Part shown: piece by piece, positions 30,711-43,188 of the stretch
Numbering within the stretch: the first letter of the stretch is position 1
Layout of the letters: each line of letters opens with the position of its first letter
Assembly: GCF_007655135.1 (NCBI RefSeq)
Contig: NC_045129.1
Span: 21,736,274 to 21,800,273, forward strand
DNA: 64,000 nt
Direction: 5' to 3'
Source: Punica granatum
Taxonomy: Eukaryota > Streptophyta > Magnoliopsida > Myrtales > Lythraceae
Made by a program: the position numbers and the translations under genes
The notes under the pieces: model-generated
Databases searched by the model: none
Seen by the model: the letters and a program-made list of their open reading frames with translations, nothing else
What the model was told of the DNA's origin: nothing

Positions 30711-33700
30711 TATGTCCGAAGTCTTTGGGCTCTCCTTTCCTCGAGGCCGCATGATTCCCGCGCATTGCTCCTAATCCCATCGTAAAATTAGCTAAGATTG
30801 TTTGTTGATTTCGTGAATATGACGTTTTTGAATGTCTCATGTGTTTATTTGTGTGAATCGGTGTTGCGTTGACGTCAATCTAATAAAACATATGTTATCC
30901 TCGTGCGCATGTTGTTTGTTGCATGCAAGAGGTGATTAGGAACGCCGTGAAAGGCCCACCGAAACTCGAATCGGGTCAAGGAGCATCCGGCCATTCACCC
31001 TTAAAGGGGTGGCCGAGTTATCCGTGACCTCCTTGGAGTCTCGGTTGGTCTCTCCTTCATTCTGAAATCGATCCTTGGAATTGTTCGTAATTATACCTCC
31101 TTTTAATCGTTGTCTATGCGTTCATTAGTTATTAGACACGTTATATCCGGATGTCAACCGTCAAAATCGTAATCGCAACATGGTATAATAAATATCGAAG
31201 AATCTCACAAACGGGCAAAGGGAACGTACCACTCGGCTAATTAAATCACTCGGGTTAAACAATTGGGCGAATTGATTGATTAATTCATGGACGCATCTGT
31301 GTGCACCCGAATTTTATCTCGTCGGGGCACGCATGCGCGAAGCCTATGCAACGCGGCTTGGGAGTATCCACCTTCCCGGGGATGCGCGACGGACACGCGT
31401 GAGAAGGAGTCGCCACTTACTGTTTAGGACCCGTAGGTCGAGGGCCGTTTAGTCGCCCGGGTCTAGGGGTACGGGGTATACCTAAATGCTAAGGCAATGG
31501 TCATACGGAACCAAGAATTCCGAATTCGAGGGTTCTATTACGTGCGGGCCTATATCCCGCACGCCCTTTCAGTACTCTAGTTTGCTAAGCTTGCCGTTTT
31601 ATTTTATTTACCGTGTGATTTAGGGTTGCACTTGACTCGCCCGTTTTGACACCGTAAAGTCGATGAATTAATCAGGTTGGGCCAAGAATCCGAAAGATAA
31701 GTAGGCTTGTGCGTCGAGGAATCGGTTCACTATCTTAGCGTTATAGTTCATCGAACCGTGATGGTCAATTCCCTGCGCGAACCGAAACCGCGAGTATTCG
31801 AACTTACTCATCTCTTGGTAATAATAGACCAACTTGATCGGTTCGACACTCGGGCCTCTCGCTTGCCGATCAGGGATCCTTACAAATGAATGAATAGATG
31901 TACAAATAAGATCCTCACAATGTACACTCGAATAATTACAGAATACAACTGAATGAAATAAATGGATCCCGATCGGTTTGCATTGGGCCAATATTCCGCT
32001 CCGGCTCACCGTGTGTTTTGAATAACCAATAAACAAATTAAGGCAACGCGGGCTCAAGGAGCCGGGGGTCGGGTCCGATTGAACCGATGGTTTGCAGGAG
32101 AACCGATTAGTTCCCACTGTAACCGTTGGACCAATCGAGCTCCCAGGTGATATCTAAACACGTTTCACGCATCCAATCCAAATTGCCTTCCACCTAGGCC
32201 ATATTTGGAGTGTGACGGTGACTCGGGGCTAGATCCCATTCCGTACTCGGGTTGCACGCACTCAGTGAGTTAGGAGGCGTTGGACCTCGTGTTCGATGAT
32301 TTGGGGCGTTGGACCCCGTGCAACACGTAACCTATGGGCTCAGACCCGAAACGCAACAATTCAACAAAAACAAATGGAAAGCAGAAGAAAACTGATAAAA
32401 CTGATGGAAAACAGATAACAACTGACAAACGTAGGTGAATACAGACAAGTTGTGTATTAAGTCGAATGTACGTGATTTAATCAGTTATCGACCGGGGTTA
32501 ATTTGCAAACAAGGTGTCTAGCCTAGGTAAACATAGATGGTGGGCTAGAATATGGTTCTAAGCCGATTACATGTGTGAATTTGTTTTAGAATCCTTATTC
32601 AGTGAGATGACACTGCGGTTTCACCGAATTAACCAAACTCGTATCTTGACTCTAGATTGGAATCTAATATTCCACCTATCCATTATCTAATGTTTGTTTA
32701 AGTCAAGTACATGATTAATCCGGTTCTTCGTCTTTTGCATTTGAAATAAAAAGATTCACCACCGAATCTACGATAGGAAGATAGAAACACCGAAAGTGAA
32801 CGGAATGGGCCGTGCAAATGAAGCTTGCCCCCGAACGGGTGGCCCTTTTCGTTCATAGATCGAGGTGTTTCCGACTTCCTAACGCCTTGGGTATCGGTGA
32901 ATCGCGGAATAATGATTATGCCCTTGATCGGTAAAACGTGTGTGGTTCATATATAAATTAAAGATTGCGTGACACGAAGAGGTCTAAAAAGGACTCGCGC
33001 GTCTCGACTCGAGTCGCCTCAAATTGGGCCCGGACTCGAGTCATAGCACGCGAGTACTCGCTAGACACGATTCTATTCGTGTTACACATCTCGATGCTTT
33101 GAAATTGTGAGCCTTTTAAAGAAAAGGGCATTTCCGCCATTCCGTGAACCATCGATGCGTTTACGAATTAATAATCAATCTATCCAATCATTTAGTCCGT
33201 GTGATTTAATTAATCGAATGACACGTCCCGTTTCTCCCATTTGTGAGATTATTTGGATGTAGTGATTTCATGTAATTATTATGGTTTTGATGGAAAATTC
33301 GGATCTAACATGTTCTAATGAGTAATGAACGCGTGGACAACGATTAAACGGAAATGTAATTACGAACAATTCAAAGGATCGGCCTCGGAAGGACGGGGAG
33401 ACCAACCGAGACTCCAAAGAGGTCACGGATGATTCGGCCACCTCTCATGGGCGAGAGGACGAATACTCCTTGACCCGATTCGAGTTTCGGTGGGTCTTTC
33501 ACGTCATTCCTAACCGCCCCTTTGCATGCAACACATAATATACACATTGAGAATAACACATATTTCGTTAGATTAACATCGATACGACCACGATTTACGA
33601 GTAAACATATGAGATATCCAAGAAAGAAACATCATACAAACACACACGAATGAAGCATTTAAGCGGAGACAACAAGACGGCATCAACTTGAATAATAACG

Positions 33701-33750
33701 AAACGGATAAAACATGGGAATTGGTCCGTCTCGGAGCGGAAGAAAACTTC

Positions 33751-34217
33751 CCGGACTTGTGTGGTCCAAGGAAGCTCTCGGCCACATCCATCAAGGGTGG
33801 CCGTGAGCTTCCATGGCTCACACGGGTCGGGAGGGTTTCTCCGGCCCCGATTCGGGTCTTTTCCCATCATGCTTAACGTACTATGTGCGATTAACGGTAA
33901 AAATACGTAGGAGTCGGCTCGTTTCGAGGGAAAAGAGACCGCCCTAACCCTGGACAAGCCAAGGGGGCTCACGAGTCTCTCCCTTGAGACTAGGCCGTGA
34001 GTCCCATGGCTCCCCCGTGGCCTAGGGAGTCTCTTTCACCCTGATTCAAACCATCTCCTTTCGTTTGACCGCTTTTTAGCCACGGTTAAAGACTTCCCGC
34101 ACCTAGAGAGGGCTTAATCCGGGAAGAGGAGAGGGTCATGGACCCTAGGAGGCCGAAGAGGCTCACGGCCATCCTCCGTGAGGTTCGGCCGAGAGGCTCT
34201 AGGGCCTCCTCGAGTCC
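33751..34217 (-). repeat. Hairpin modules in element 3 LTR
   Basis: 33770-33812 pairs GGAAGCTC-T-CGGCCAC with GTGGCCG-T-GAGCTTCC: 15 of 16 positions match around an 11-nt loop. Outer pairs GTGTG...CACAC extend the stem. 34140-34217 has TAGGAGGCC...GGCCTCCT around CTCACGGCC...GGCCGAGAG. A weaker module is at 33966-34008. Confidence 0.75.
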
Positions 34218-35223
34218 ATGTCGATCTCCTCCACTCGGATCCGACCCTCCCTACGTTAGACATGCATGTCAACACGATGTATGAACATGAATAATAAAAG
34301 AGGTGTACGTGCGACGATGTATGGCGTGCATGGGAGCATGGATCCGGAGGGAAGAAAGAAAACGCAACCTTTCATGCATCCCGAACCCTTAAGACGCAAA
34401 AACACTTCACACAAGTAAAGATCGAAGATCCTAACTTCTCTAGGTTATAACGGGAGGTTACCTAGCCTCGTTATAAGAGGAAAAGAGTCGGGGAAGCGGC
34501 CGTGGGAGTCGCTAGACTCGAGTTGAGCTACGGGTGGAATGACCCGAGAGAGGTGCAGCCGCGGCAATTTGGGAAAACGGGTCGGCACGCTTGCTCCGGC
34601 CACGGCACGGTGTGAGATCAGGTTCGTTGGACTCCTAAGAGGCAGATCTAGATGACCGTGGGCAGACCCGAACGTGCCAAGCCCTGGACGAACCCGAAAC
34701 AGTGAGAAGAAGTTCGGAATAAACACAAAGAACCCGGTAAGAGAAAAAATGGTGAAACAGTGGTTGAGCACGGTTGATCGGCCCTCGGACCGTGACCAAC
34801 TCTTCACGGGGGAGGAAGAGGGTTGTGAGGACCCCTTTGAACGGGATGGCACGACTCGGCAAGGTCGTGGGAGGAATCGGCACGCGTGGAGGGCTCCGTG
34901 CGCACTCGGTATCGTCTAGGGACCCGATTGCTCTTGTGGCTGGAACGTGATGTTAGGGACCTCAAATGGAAAAACTAAGCCCGGAAATGGACTTCGAGGG
35001 TGGGAAATATGTAGGCTAGGGAGTTTGGTGATTTTTGGCTTAAGTCGGGTCGGGTGGTCACCGGAATACCGGGTGGTTTTCCGGTGATTTTGGCCGGTTT
35101 CGACCTTGGCAAGGGCTGGACGGAAACATGGGAGTGGGCTGGAGTTTGAGAGGATTTTGGAGAGAGATTGGCTTGAGAGAAAAGGAGAATGAAGAAGTGA
35201 TTAGAGTTAATTGTGAATGGGGC

Positions 35224-35229
35224 TTTATA
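35224..35229 (-). promoter_or_regulatory. Probable TATA box of element 3 LTR
   Basis: The minus strand reads CCTATAAAGCCC, at the same place in the LTR as in other copies. Confidence 0.55.
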
Positions 35230-35678
35230 GGCTAGCGTAACGGCTCGATTAAGGGCAATTAAGTGCATTTAGAGAGCCTAAGTGAGGGCTGCCGAAAATT
35301 TGATGGAGGTTAGGGAGGGGTTTGGGTCATGTTGAGTGTAGGGGAAGCAAGAGGTTGAGTGATGGGGAGTGATGGGAGGTGATGGATGTAAGTGTGTAAG
35401 AAGGATTTCAAATTTGTGGTGGAGGGAAGAAGGAGAGGAGTTGGAGCCGCCGGCCAAGGGGATTAGCCGCGGCTTGGGGCGGTCAAATCGAAGCCATGAG
35501 TTTGAGCCGCGGCTTGGGGTTGAGCCATGGCTTGACGGCTTGGCTTAACTGAGCTGTGGGTCCCATTCGGTTAAGAGAAAAGCCGGAAAAAGCTTAAGAC
35601 TCGATTGGACGCGCATCCGATCTCCGATGTCCGATTAATTTATGGATTTGGAATGCTTGAACGGAGAGGATTTGAATG

Positions 35679-35683
35679 AGCCC
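35679..35683. other. Target-site duplication AGCCC, left copy
   Basis: AGCCC immediately precedes the first base of element B. The identical AGCCC at 56385-56389 follows its last base. Confidence 0.92.
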
Positions 35684-36965
35684 TATCAGCACCCTATTTT
35701 GGTCCACCGGCTCCAACGAGGGACTTCCGACCAAAGCTCGGGACATTATTCACCATCGGGAAACCGGAGGCAAATGGGCGGGCACAGAGTCCTGGATCGC
35801 GGAAGAAAAGCATGGTCCACCGAGGAAGGCGGAGGAGAGCCATCAGAAGAACAGACAAACAAGGAATCCCGAAAACGACGGAGCTAGCACTGTGGCACTA
35901 TTCATCACCGAATCACTGAAGCACCGAAAGGTGCCCAATATGGGACTCTAAAAATCCCTCTTAGTGCCAAAGTGACTAACGACACGTCCGGGCGCATTCC
36001 CGGGGCATGCCACATAAGCCGGGACACCCCGATCTCTCACGGATGCCTTTCCTGACAGAGCTCTCGGGGCCCGCTCCACTGACAAGCAGACGGCCCCCTA
36101 AAACGGGCCTACAGGCAGCCAGGGACCATCAAGGCCATGGGACAAGCTTCAGACGACCATTCGGAACTATACAGGGCTCCCCGAGGGACGTTTCAGTGGT
36201 AGCAAACGCCCCCGACGAACCTTCGGGGTACATTCACGGAAAACAGAGACCGCTGCGATTCCCGAACACCTCGAGACATTCAGGGAACACTGAGAAAATC
36301 CCGGTCACAAGTCCCTAGGCCTCCCTAAGCTAACGGTCCTCGGCCAAGGGTGACGAGCCAACGATCCCCCACAGGGCAGAAGGGTCCCTGAAAACGAATG
36401 TCAAGGTGCACAAGGAGCAATCGGAGACCGAAGGGCACTAAACTCCACTCCGAACGTCCAAACAGGGCAAAACCGACTCTCGGCCCGAATGTTCGTTCAC
36501 ACGACGTATGATGATATTAGGCTCATTCAAATCCTCATCGTTCAAGCATTCCAAATCTATAAATTAATCGGACATTGGAGATCGGGCGCGCGTTCAATTA
36601 AGTCTCGAGCTTTTCCCGGCTTTTCTCTTAGTCAAATGGGACCCACAGCTCAGCCAAGCCAAGCCTCCAAGCCGCGGCTCAACCCCAAGCCACGGCTCAA
36701 CCCCAGGCCACGGCTCAATCCCTAAGCCGCGGCTCAATTCGGTGGCTCCAAGCTCCAAGAAGCTCCCCCCTCCACACATTTCAAATTTCTTCTTACACCT
36801 ATCACTTCCCATCCCTTCCCCATCACTTCCCATCACTTCTCCCTTACTTCCCCTACACTCTAAGTGACACAAACCCTTCCCTAAGCCCTCTTCAAAATTC
36901 GGCAGCCACCTTTAATCCCCCCCAAACCACACTTAATTTCACTAATTTAGCATCATTAGCCTTCC

Positions 36966-36972
36966 TATATAA
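36966..36972 (+). promoter_or_regulatory. TATA box of element B 5' LTR
   Basis: TATATAA in CCTATATAAGCC is the best TATA match among the LTRs. The start site is expected ~30 bp downstream. The copy in the 3' LTR is at 52439-52445. Confidence 0.65.
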
Positions 36973-37539
36973 GCCTCTTGGGTCATTAACTTAATCACAA
37001 CTCAACTTCCATCATCTCTCTAGCTTTCTCACTCTAGGAAACCCTCTCCAAGCCCTCTCAATTTCAGCATTTTTTCAGAAATCGCATAGCCTCACCTCAG
37101 CCGGTTACAAGGCAAAATTGTCCGAAAACTCAACCGTTTTCCGGCGACTGCCACCCAACCTAAGCCAACTTCGACCAAACTTCATATCCCACATGTATTC
37201 GACCTCCCGAGTCCATTTCCGGTGTTAGTTTTGCGATTTGAAGCTCCCAGCAGCCCGAACCGGCTCTGTCCAGAACCGGGTTCCGTAGGTGTTTTCACGG
37301 CTTCCCGGGCTTCCCGGACATTTCCACTACCTCACGACTATGGCGAGTCGTGCCATCATTTCCTAGGGGTTCCTCATGACCCTCACTCTCCCTCGTGACA
37401 AGGTGGTCGCATGCCGAGAGCCGCTCAACCGCGCACCACCGCCGTTTCTCTCTTTTCTCCCTTCACAGATTTTTTCCAGTTTTTACCGGTTTTCTTTGCA
37501 TCTCTCAGGAAAATCGACATGTCTAATCTTAACAAAACC

Positions 37540-38180
37540 ACTGCAGGCATGATCCTCAGTCAGTTAGGAGTCCAATGCCACCGATCTTGCACCAAAAGGC
37601 CACCGGGAGCCTCCCGTAGAGTCGTTTCTTCATCGGGTGACAGTCGGGTTTGTTCCTCTGGTCGTCTTTTCTAACCCGAACTTCGCAGGAACGTACAGGT
37701 CAGCTCGGGTTGAATCTCGCTACAAGCCACCTATCACCGTGTTCCTCACTCAGTTAGGAGTCCAATGCCACCGACCTTGCATCAAAAGACCACCGGGAGC
37801 CTCCTGTAGAGCCTTTTCTTTGCCGGGTGCCAGTTGGGTCTGTTTGTCCCGACTGTATCTGTCTTTTTTTTACTAACCCGACTTTGTTTTTGATTTCCGG
37901 AAAATCTATGCATGCTCTCCTTCCAAAACCACCGCAGGCATGATCCTCAGTGAGTTAGGAGTCCAATGCCGCTGACCTTGCAGCAAAATACCACAGGGAG
38001 CCTCCGGGACAGCCATTTCTTTCTGACCTGCCCAGTCGGGTCAGTTCCGCCCAGTCGGTTCTGTTTTCTGCTAGCTAACCCGACTTTGTTTTCGATTTCC
38101 AGAAAATCTACGCATACTCTCCTTCCTAAACCACCACAGGCGCGATCCTTAGTCTCTTGGGAATCCAACGCAACTGGCCC
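37540..38180 (+). repeat. Four ~190-200-bp tandem repeats specific to element B LTRs
   Basis: The phrase AGTTAGGAGTCCAATGCC (or variants) recurs near 37561, 37751, 37952 and 38151. Each is preceded by GCAGGCATGATCCTCAG-like sequence or a variant and followed by GGGAGCCTCC-like sequence in the first three. The same four copies are at 53011, 53201, 53401 and 53601. Confidence 0.8.
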
Positions 38181-38574
38181 CGCGGGAAAATTCCGTCCCG
38201 ATCAACCGGTACAGCCCCGACAAGCCGGACTGCCAGTCGGGTCTGTCGCCGACCCGACTTCACTGACTCGGGTCTGTTCGTTCCAGGGGTCAGAATCGAC
38301 TTCCCGAAGCCGTTTTTCTGACTTTCCTCGACTTTTCCCGCATCCCGGGGATAGGTATAATCATTCCTGACTTAGAGAAATTAGGACTTTTACGTTTTCT
38401 TTGCGTTTGTGGGGAGATAAGGAGGTCCATGACCGATTCGCATGCAAGTTCATGTTTTTATGTGTCTTTTACATCGTATTATGCATGTATTCATCGTATA
38501 TAGTGCTAGCATGTCGGGAAATAGTTTGAATCGGAGTCGAGGAGACCTCGTTGGCTAGAGCAAGCCAAAGGAAC

Positions 38575-38608
38575 CTCTCGGCCTCACCCCTAGGGAGGTG
38601 GCCGAGAG
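38575..38608 (+). repeat. LTR hairpin of element B (5' copy)
   Basis: CTCTCGGCC pairs perfectly with GGCCGAGAG across a 16-nt interior. The base opposite the usual mismatch of other LTRs is complementary here. The 3' LTR copy is at 54025-54058. Confidence 0.7.
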
Positions 38609-39583
38609 CCCCTCTTGGGTTCCTCGGGCCATGGATGGCCTCCTTTCCCCGACTCAAGTCGTTTCCCGAGTTTTTACATTTTTCGCTTTCCATGAGTCGG
38701 TGCCGTTTTATCGATTCCTCTAAATATCGTGTTTGTGCTTGTTTGTATGCTTAATTGCGTTCCTAAGATCATGGCGGCACCGGCTATGTAAAAAATGTAC
38801 GTTATCATCGTGTTTGATGTTTTATGCATGCAAGAAACAGTCAAAACCGATTCTTGGAATTGATTGTAATCACAATTTTCATTTAATCATTGGTTTCATG
38901 TTAATTCATATGCTAGATACATTAATATCGAACAATCATTTCATTGATCCATAACAATTGAGGTTTGAGGTCTCAATCATTAAACCAATCCCACAAACGG
39001 GTCAAACGGGACGTATCATTCGACTAATTAAAACACTTGGACTAAACAATTGGGCAAATTGATTATTAATTCATAAACGCATCGATGATTTACGGAACGG
39101 CGAGAATGCCCTTTTCCATTAAAAGCTCACAATTTCAAAACACCGAGACACGTAACACGAATAGAATAAACGTCTAACGAGTACTCGCGTGCTATGACTT
39201 GAGCTCGGGCCCGATTTGAGGCTGCTCGAGTCAAGACGCGCGAGTCCTTCTTGGACTTCTTCGTGTGACGCGATCTCCAATTTATACACGAACATTGCAA
39301 TTTTATCATCCAAGGGCATAATCGTCATTCCGTGATTCACTGATACCCTAGGCGCTAGGGATTTGGGAACACTTCGATCTATGAAAGAAAAGTGCAACCC
39401 GTTCGGGTGCGAGTTTCATTCGCACGGCCCATTCCGTTCACTTTCGGTGTTTCTATCTTCCCATCGTAGATTCGGTGGTGAACATTTTATTTCAGTTACA
39501 AAACACAAAAAACCGGATTAATCATGCATTTGGCTTAATCAAACATTAGATAATGGATAAGCGGAATGATAGATTCCAACCTA

Positions 39584-39588
39584 GAGTC
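39584..39588. other. Target-site duplication GAGTC, left copy
   Basis: GAGTC precedes the solo LTR and repeats at 44523-44527 immediately after it. The uninterrupted site reads CCTAGAGTCAAAACACG in the 3' LTR near 55028-55040. Confidence 0.93.
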
Positions 39589-41910
39589 TGTGCGCACCCG
39601 AATTTAATCTCGTCGGGGCACGCATGCGCGCGCCTAAGCAAACGCGGCTTGGGAGTGTCCACCTTCCTGGAGACGCGCGACGGACGCACGTGAGAAGGAG
39701 TCGCCACTTGCCATTTTACGACCCGAAGGTGGAGGGCCGGCAAGTTACCCGGGTCTAGGGGTACGGGGTACACCTACATGCTAAGGCAATGGTCATGTGG
39801 AACCGAAAATTCCGAGTTCGGGGGTTCTATTACGTGCGGGCCTATATCCCGCACGCCCTTTCGGTACTCTAGCTTGCTAGGCTTGCCGTTTTGTTTATTT
39901 ATCGCGTGATTTAAGGTCGCACTTGACTCGCCCGTTTTGACATCGTAAAGTCGATGAATTGATCAAGTTGGGTCAAGAATCCGAAAGATGAGTAGGCTTG
40001 TGCATCGAGGAGTCGGTTCACTATCTTAGCGTTACAGTTCATCGAACCGTTATGGTTGAATCCCTGCGTGAACCGAAGCCACGAGTATCCGAGTTTACTC
40101 ACCCTTTGGTGGCGATAGACCAACTTAACAGATCCGGCACTCGGACCTCTCGCTCGCCGATCGGGGATCCTTACAAGTGCACGAATGAACATACAAATAG
40201 AATTCACGCAATGTTCTCTCAACTAATTACAAGGTGTAACTGAATAAGTAAATGGATCCTGATCGGTTTGCATTAGGCCAATATTCCGCTCCGGCTCACC
40301 GAGTATTTTGAAATAACCGATAAATAAATTAAGGCAACGCGGGCTCGAGGAGTCGGGGGTCGGGTCCGATCGATCCAACGGTTTTCGGGAGGACCGGTCG
40401 GTTCTCACTGTATCCGATGGACCGATCGAGCTCCCGGGTGATATCTAAACCCGTTTCACGTGCTCAATCCAAATTTGCCTTCCACATAGGCCGCATTCGG
40501 AATGTGACGGTGAATCGAGGCTAGATCCCATTCCGCACTCGGGTTGCACGCGCTCGGTGAGTTAAGAGGCGTTGGACCTCGTGTTCGGTGATTTGGGGCG
40601 TTGGACCCCGTGCAACACGTGACCTATGGGCTCGGGCCCGAACCGCAATAAATCATCATATGCAAAGACAAAACAGAAGAAAACTGATAAAAACTGACAT
40701 AATACAGACAACAACTGACAATTGTCGGTGAATACAGACAAGTGGTGTATTAAGTCGAATGTACGTGATTTAATCAGTTATTACCCGTGGTTGATTGGCA
40801 AACAATGCATCTAAACTAGGCAAACATGGAGGGCGGGCTAGGATAAGGTTCTAAGCCAATTACATGTGTGTATTTGTTTTATGACTCTTATTCAGTTAAG
40901 TGTCACTGCGGTTTCACCGAATTAGCCAAACTCGTGTTTTGACTCTAGATTGGAATCTATCATTCCGCCTATCCATTATCTAGTGTTTGATTAGACCGGA
41001 TGTATGATTTAGTCTGGTTCTTTGTATTTTGTAACTGAAATAAAATGCTTCTCACCGAATCTACGATAGGAAGATAGAAACACCGAAAGTGGACGGAATG
41101 GGCCGTACGAATGAGACTCGTACCCAAACGGGTAGCCCCTTTCCGTCCATAGATCGAGGCGTTTCTGACTCCCTAGCGCCTGGGGTATCGGTGAATCACG
41201 GAATGACGGCCATGCCCTTGGACGATAAGATTGCAATGTTCGGAGATAAATTGGAGATCGCGTCACACGAAGGAGTCTAAGAAGGACTCACACGCTCCGA
41301 CTCGGGCCGCCTCAAATTGGGCCCGGACTCGAGTCGTGGCACGTGAGTACTCACTAGACATCAATTCTATTCGTGTCACGTGTCTCGGTATTTTGAAATC
41401 ACGAATTTTGATGGAAAAGGGCATTCTCGTCGTTCCGTAAATCATCGATGAGTTTACAAATTGAGGATTGATTAGCCCAATTATTTAGTCAAAGTGTTTT
41501 AATTAGCTAAGTGAGGCGTCCCCTTTCATCCCGTTTGTAAAGTCATTCAATGGGAGTGATTTCGTGTAATTATTACGGTTTTGATGGAGGATTACCCAAA
41601 ATTGATGTACCTATCGTTTATTATCATGTCAATAACGAAAGAAAAAATATGAGGCACGGATACAATCGATTCTAAGAGACGATCCCGATCATACTTTGCA
41701 TGTGACATACGTTTAAACTCAAGAACAAGATTTATTTCAATAAAACAAAGGAAAGTCGACGCCGTCAAGATCTCTAAACGCAAACGAACACACAAACAAG
41801 TACATATAACACGTAATGTAACGAAATCGACAAAAACAGCGTCGACTCATACGACGGGAAAACTTGAAACGTGGGAACCGACTCATTTCGGGATAGGAGA
41901 AACCACCTTA

Positions 41911-41987
41911 GACCCGTGTGGTCCGAGGGGACTCTCGGCCACACCCATTCAAGAGTGGCCGTGAGTCCTCACGGCTCACGCGAGTCG
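41911..41987 (-). repeat. LTR hairpin of the solo LTR
   Basis: GGACTC-T-CGGCCAC (41929-41942) pairs with GTGGCCG-T-GAGTCC (41955-41968). Outer pairing is between GACCCGTGTG and CACGCGAGTC. Confidence 0.75.
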
Positions 41988-43182
41988 AGGAGGGCTCTCT
42001 AAGCCCGATCTAAGCCTATTCCCACCATGCTAATGCGTGGTACATGACAAAACAGCAGCAAAAGGGGACGGGGATCGGCTAGTTTCGAGGAGGAGGAGGT
42101 GTCCTAGCCTCGGAGGAACCATGAAGGCTCACGGGTCGCCCCCTCAAGGCTAGACCGTGGGTTCCATGACTTGGCCGTGGCTCGGGACCTCTCCCGCCTC
42201 GACCCCTGTCGCCTCCCCTCATGAGATACACGTTCATACAGTTTATGAGCATGATAGATAAAGTAAATAAATGCGGGACGTTGTATGGCATGCACGGGAC
42301 GCCCGGATCCGAAAAAATGCAAGCTTTCACATGTCCCGGACTTTTAAAGCACATTAACACCTCATGTAAATAGAGATCGAAGATCCTAACTCCTCTAAGT
42401 TAAAAGGGGTGTTACCTAGCCTCGTTACAAGAGGAAAAGAGTCGGGGATGCGGCCGTGGGAGTCGCTAGACTCGGCTGGAAGTTGCGGACAGTGAGCGAC
42501 CCGAGGGGAGGCAACGGTGGCAAGTCGGGGAAAACGGGGTCAGCACGCTTGCTCCGGCCACGGCACGATGCGAGGTTGGGCTCCTTGGACTCCTAAGGGA
42601 CAGATCTAGACGATCGTGGGTAGTCCCGAGCGTGCCAAACCCTGAACAAGTCCGAAACGGTGAGATAAAACCCGGTAAAAAAGATCAATGGACCCGGAAA
42701 GAGAGGAACGGGCGAATGATGGTTGTGCACGGTTGATCGACCCTCGGACCGTGACCACCTCTTCACGGGGGAGGGTGAGGGTTGTGAGGAGCCCTTTGAA
42801 CGTGATGGCACGACTCGCCAAAGTCGTGAGAGGAAATGGCACCCGTGGGGGGTTCGGTGCGCGTGGCTAAGGGTCTTGGGACCCGGTTGTGCTTACGGCT
42901 GGAACGGGGTGTTGGGGACCTCAAATCGAAAATCTAAGCCCGGAAATGGACTTAGGGGGTGGAAAATATGTAGGCTAGGGAGTTTGGTGATTTTTGGCTT
43001 AAGTCGGGTCGGGTGGTTGCCGGAAAACCGGGTGGTTTTCCGACGATTTCGGCTGGTTTTGGCCTTGGCACGAGCTGGACGAGTGAGTGGGAGTGGGCTG
43101 GAGCTTGAGAGGTTTTTAGAGAGAAGTTGGCTTGAGAGAGAGTGGAGTTGAAGAAGTGATTAGAACTAATGATGCTAGAGGC

Positions 43183-43188
43183 TTTATA
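43183..43188 (-). promoter_or_regulatory. Probable TATA box of the solo LTR
   Basis: The minus strand reads CCTATAAAGCC, at the family TATA position. Confidence 0.55.

Larger units (their letters stand above)
20357..31297 (+). mobile_element. Element 2: older Ogre/Tat-like copy, base of the nested stack
   Basis: The visible part starts in the gag zinc knuckle, just right of element 1, and runs through pro, pol, the 3' tail and a 3' LTR. That LTR is itself interrupted at 31297 by element 3. Its 5' LTR, ORF1 and most of gag should lie left of the window, and the rest of its 3' LTR right of it. Its LTR is clearly more diverged from element 1's LTRs than those are from each other. Confidence 0.85.
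27924..31297 (+). repeat. 3' LTR of element 2, left part
   Basis: It starts TGTCAGCACCC and stops at ...ACGCATC, where minus-strand LTR sequence of element 3 begins. In other LTRs the same site reads ...GCATCGACGATTTACGG, so about 1.8 kb of this LTR should resume right of element 3. The 5 bases GCATC (31293-31297) are the expected target duplication. Confidence 0.88.
31298..35683 (-). repeat. 3' LTR of element 3, distal part
   Basis: It is the reverse complement of the family LTR from its 3' end up to ~0.26 kb from its start as preserved here. The remaining start is at 56390-56645. Compared with the solo LTR, about 0.6 kb of U3 is missing near the point where element B inserted, so a deletion preceded that insertion. 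Confidence 0.85.
35684..39588 (+). repeat. 5' LTR of element B, left part
   Basis: It starts TATCAGCACCC (the 3' LTR has TGTCAGC, so the terminal TG is mutated) and aligns with 51174-55032 of the 3' LTR. It is interrupted after 39588 by the solo LTR. Compared with element 1's LTR it carries an extra segment with ~200-bp repeats. Confidence 0.9.
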
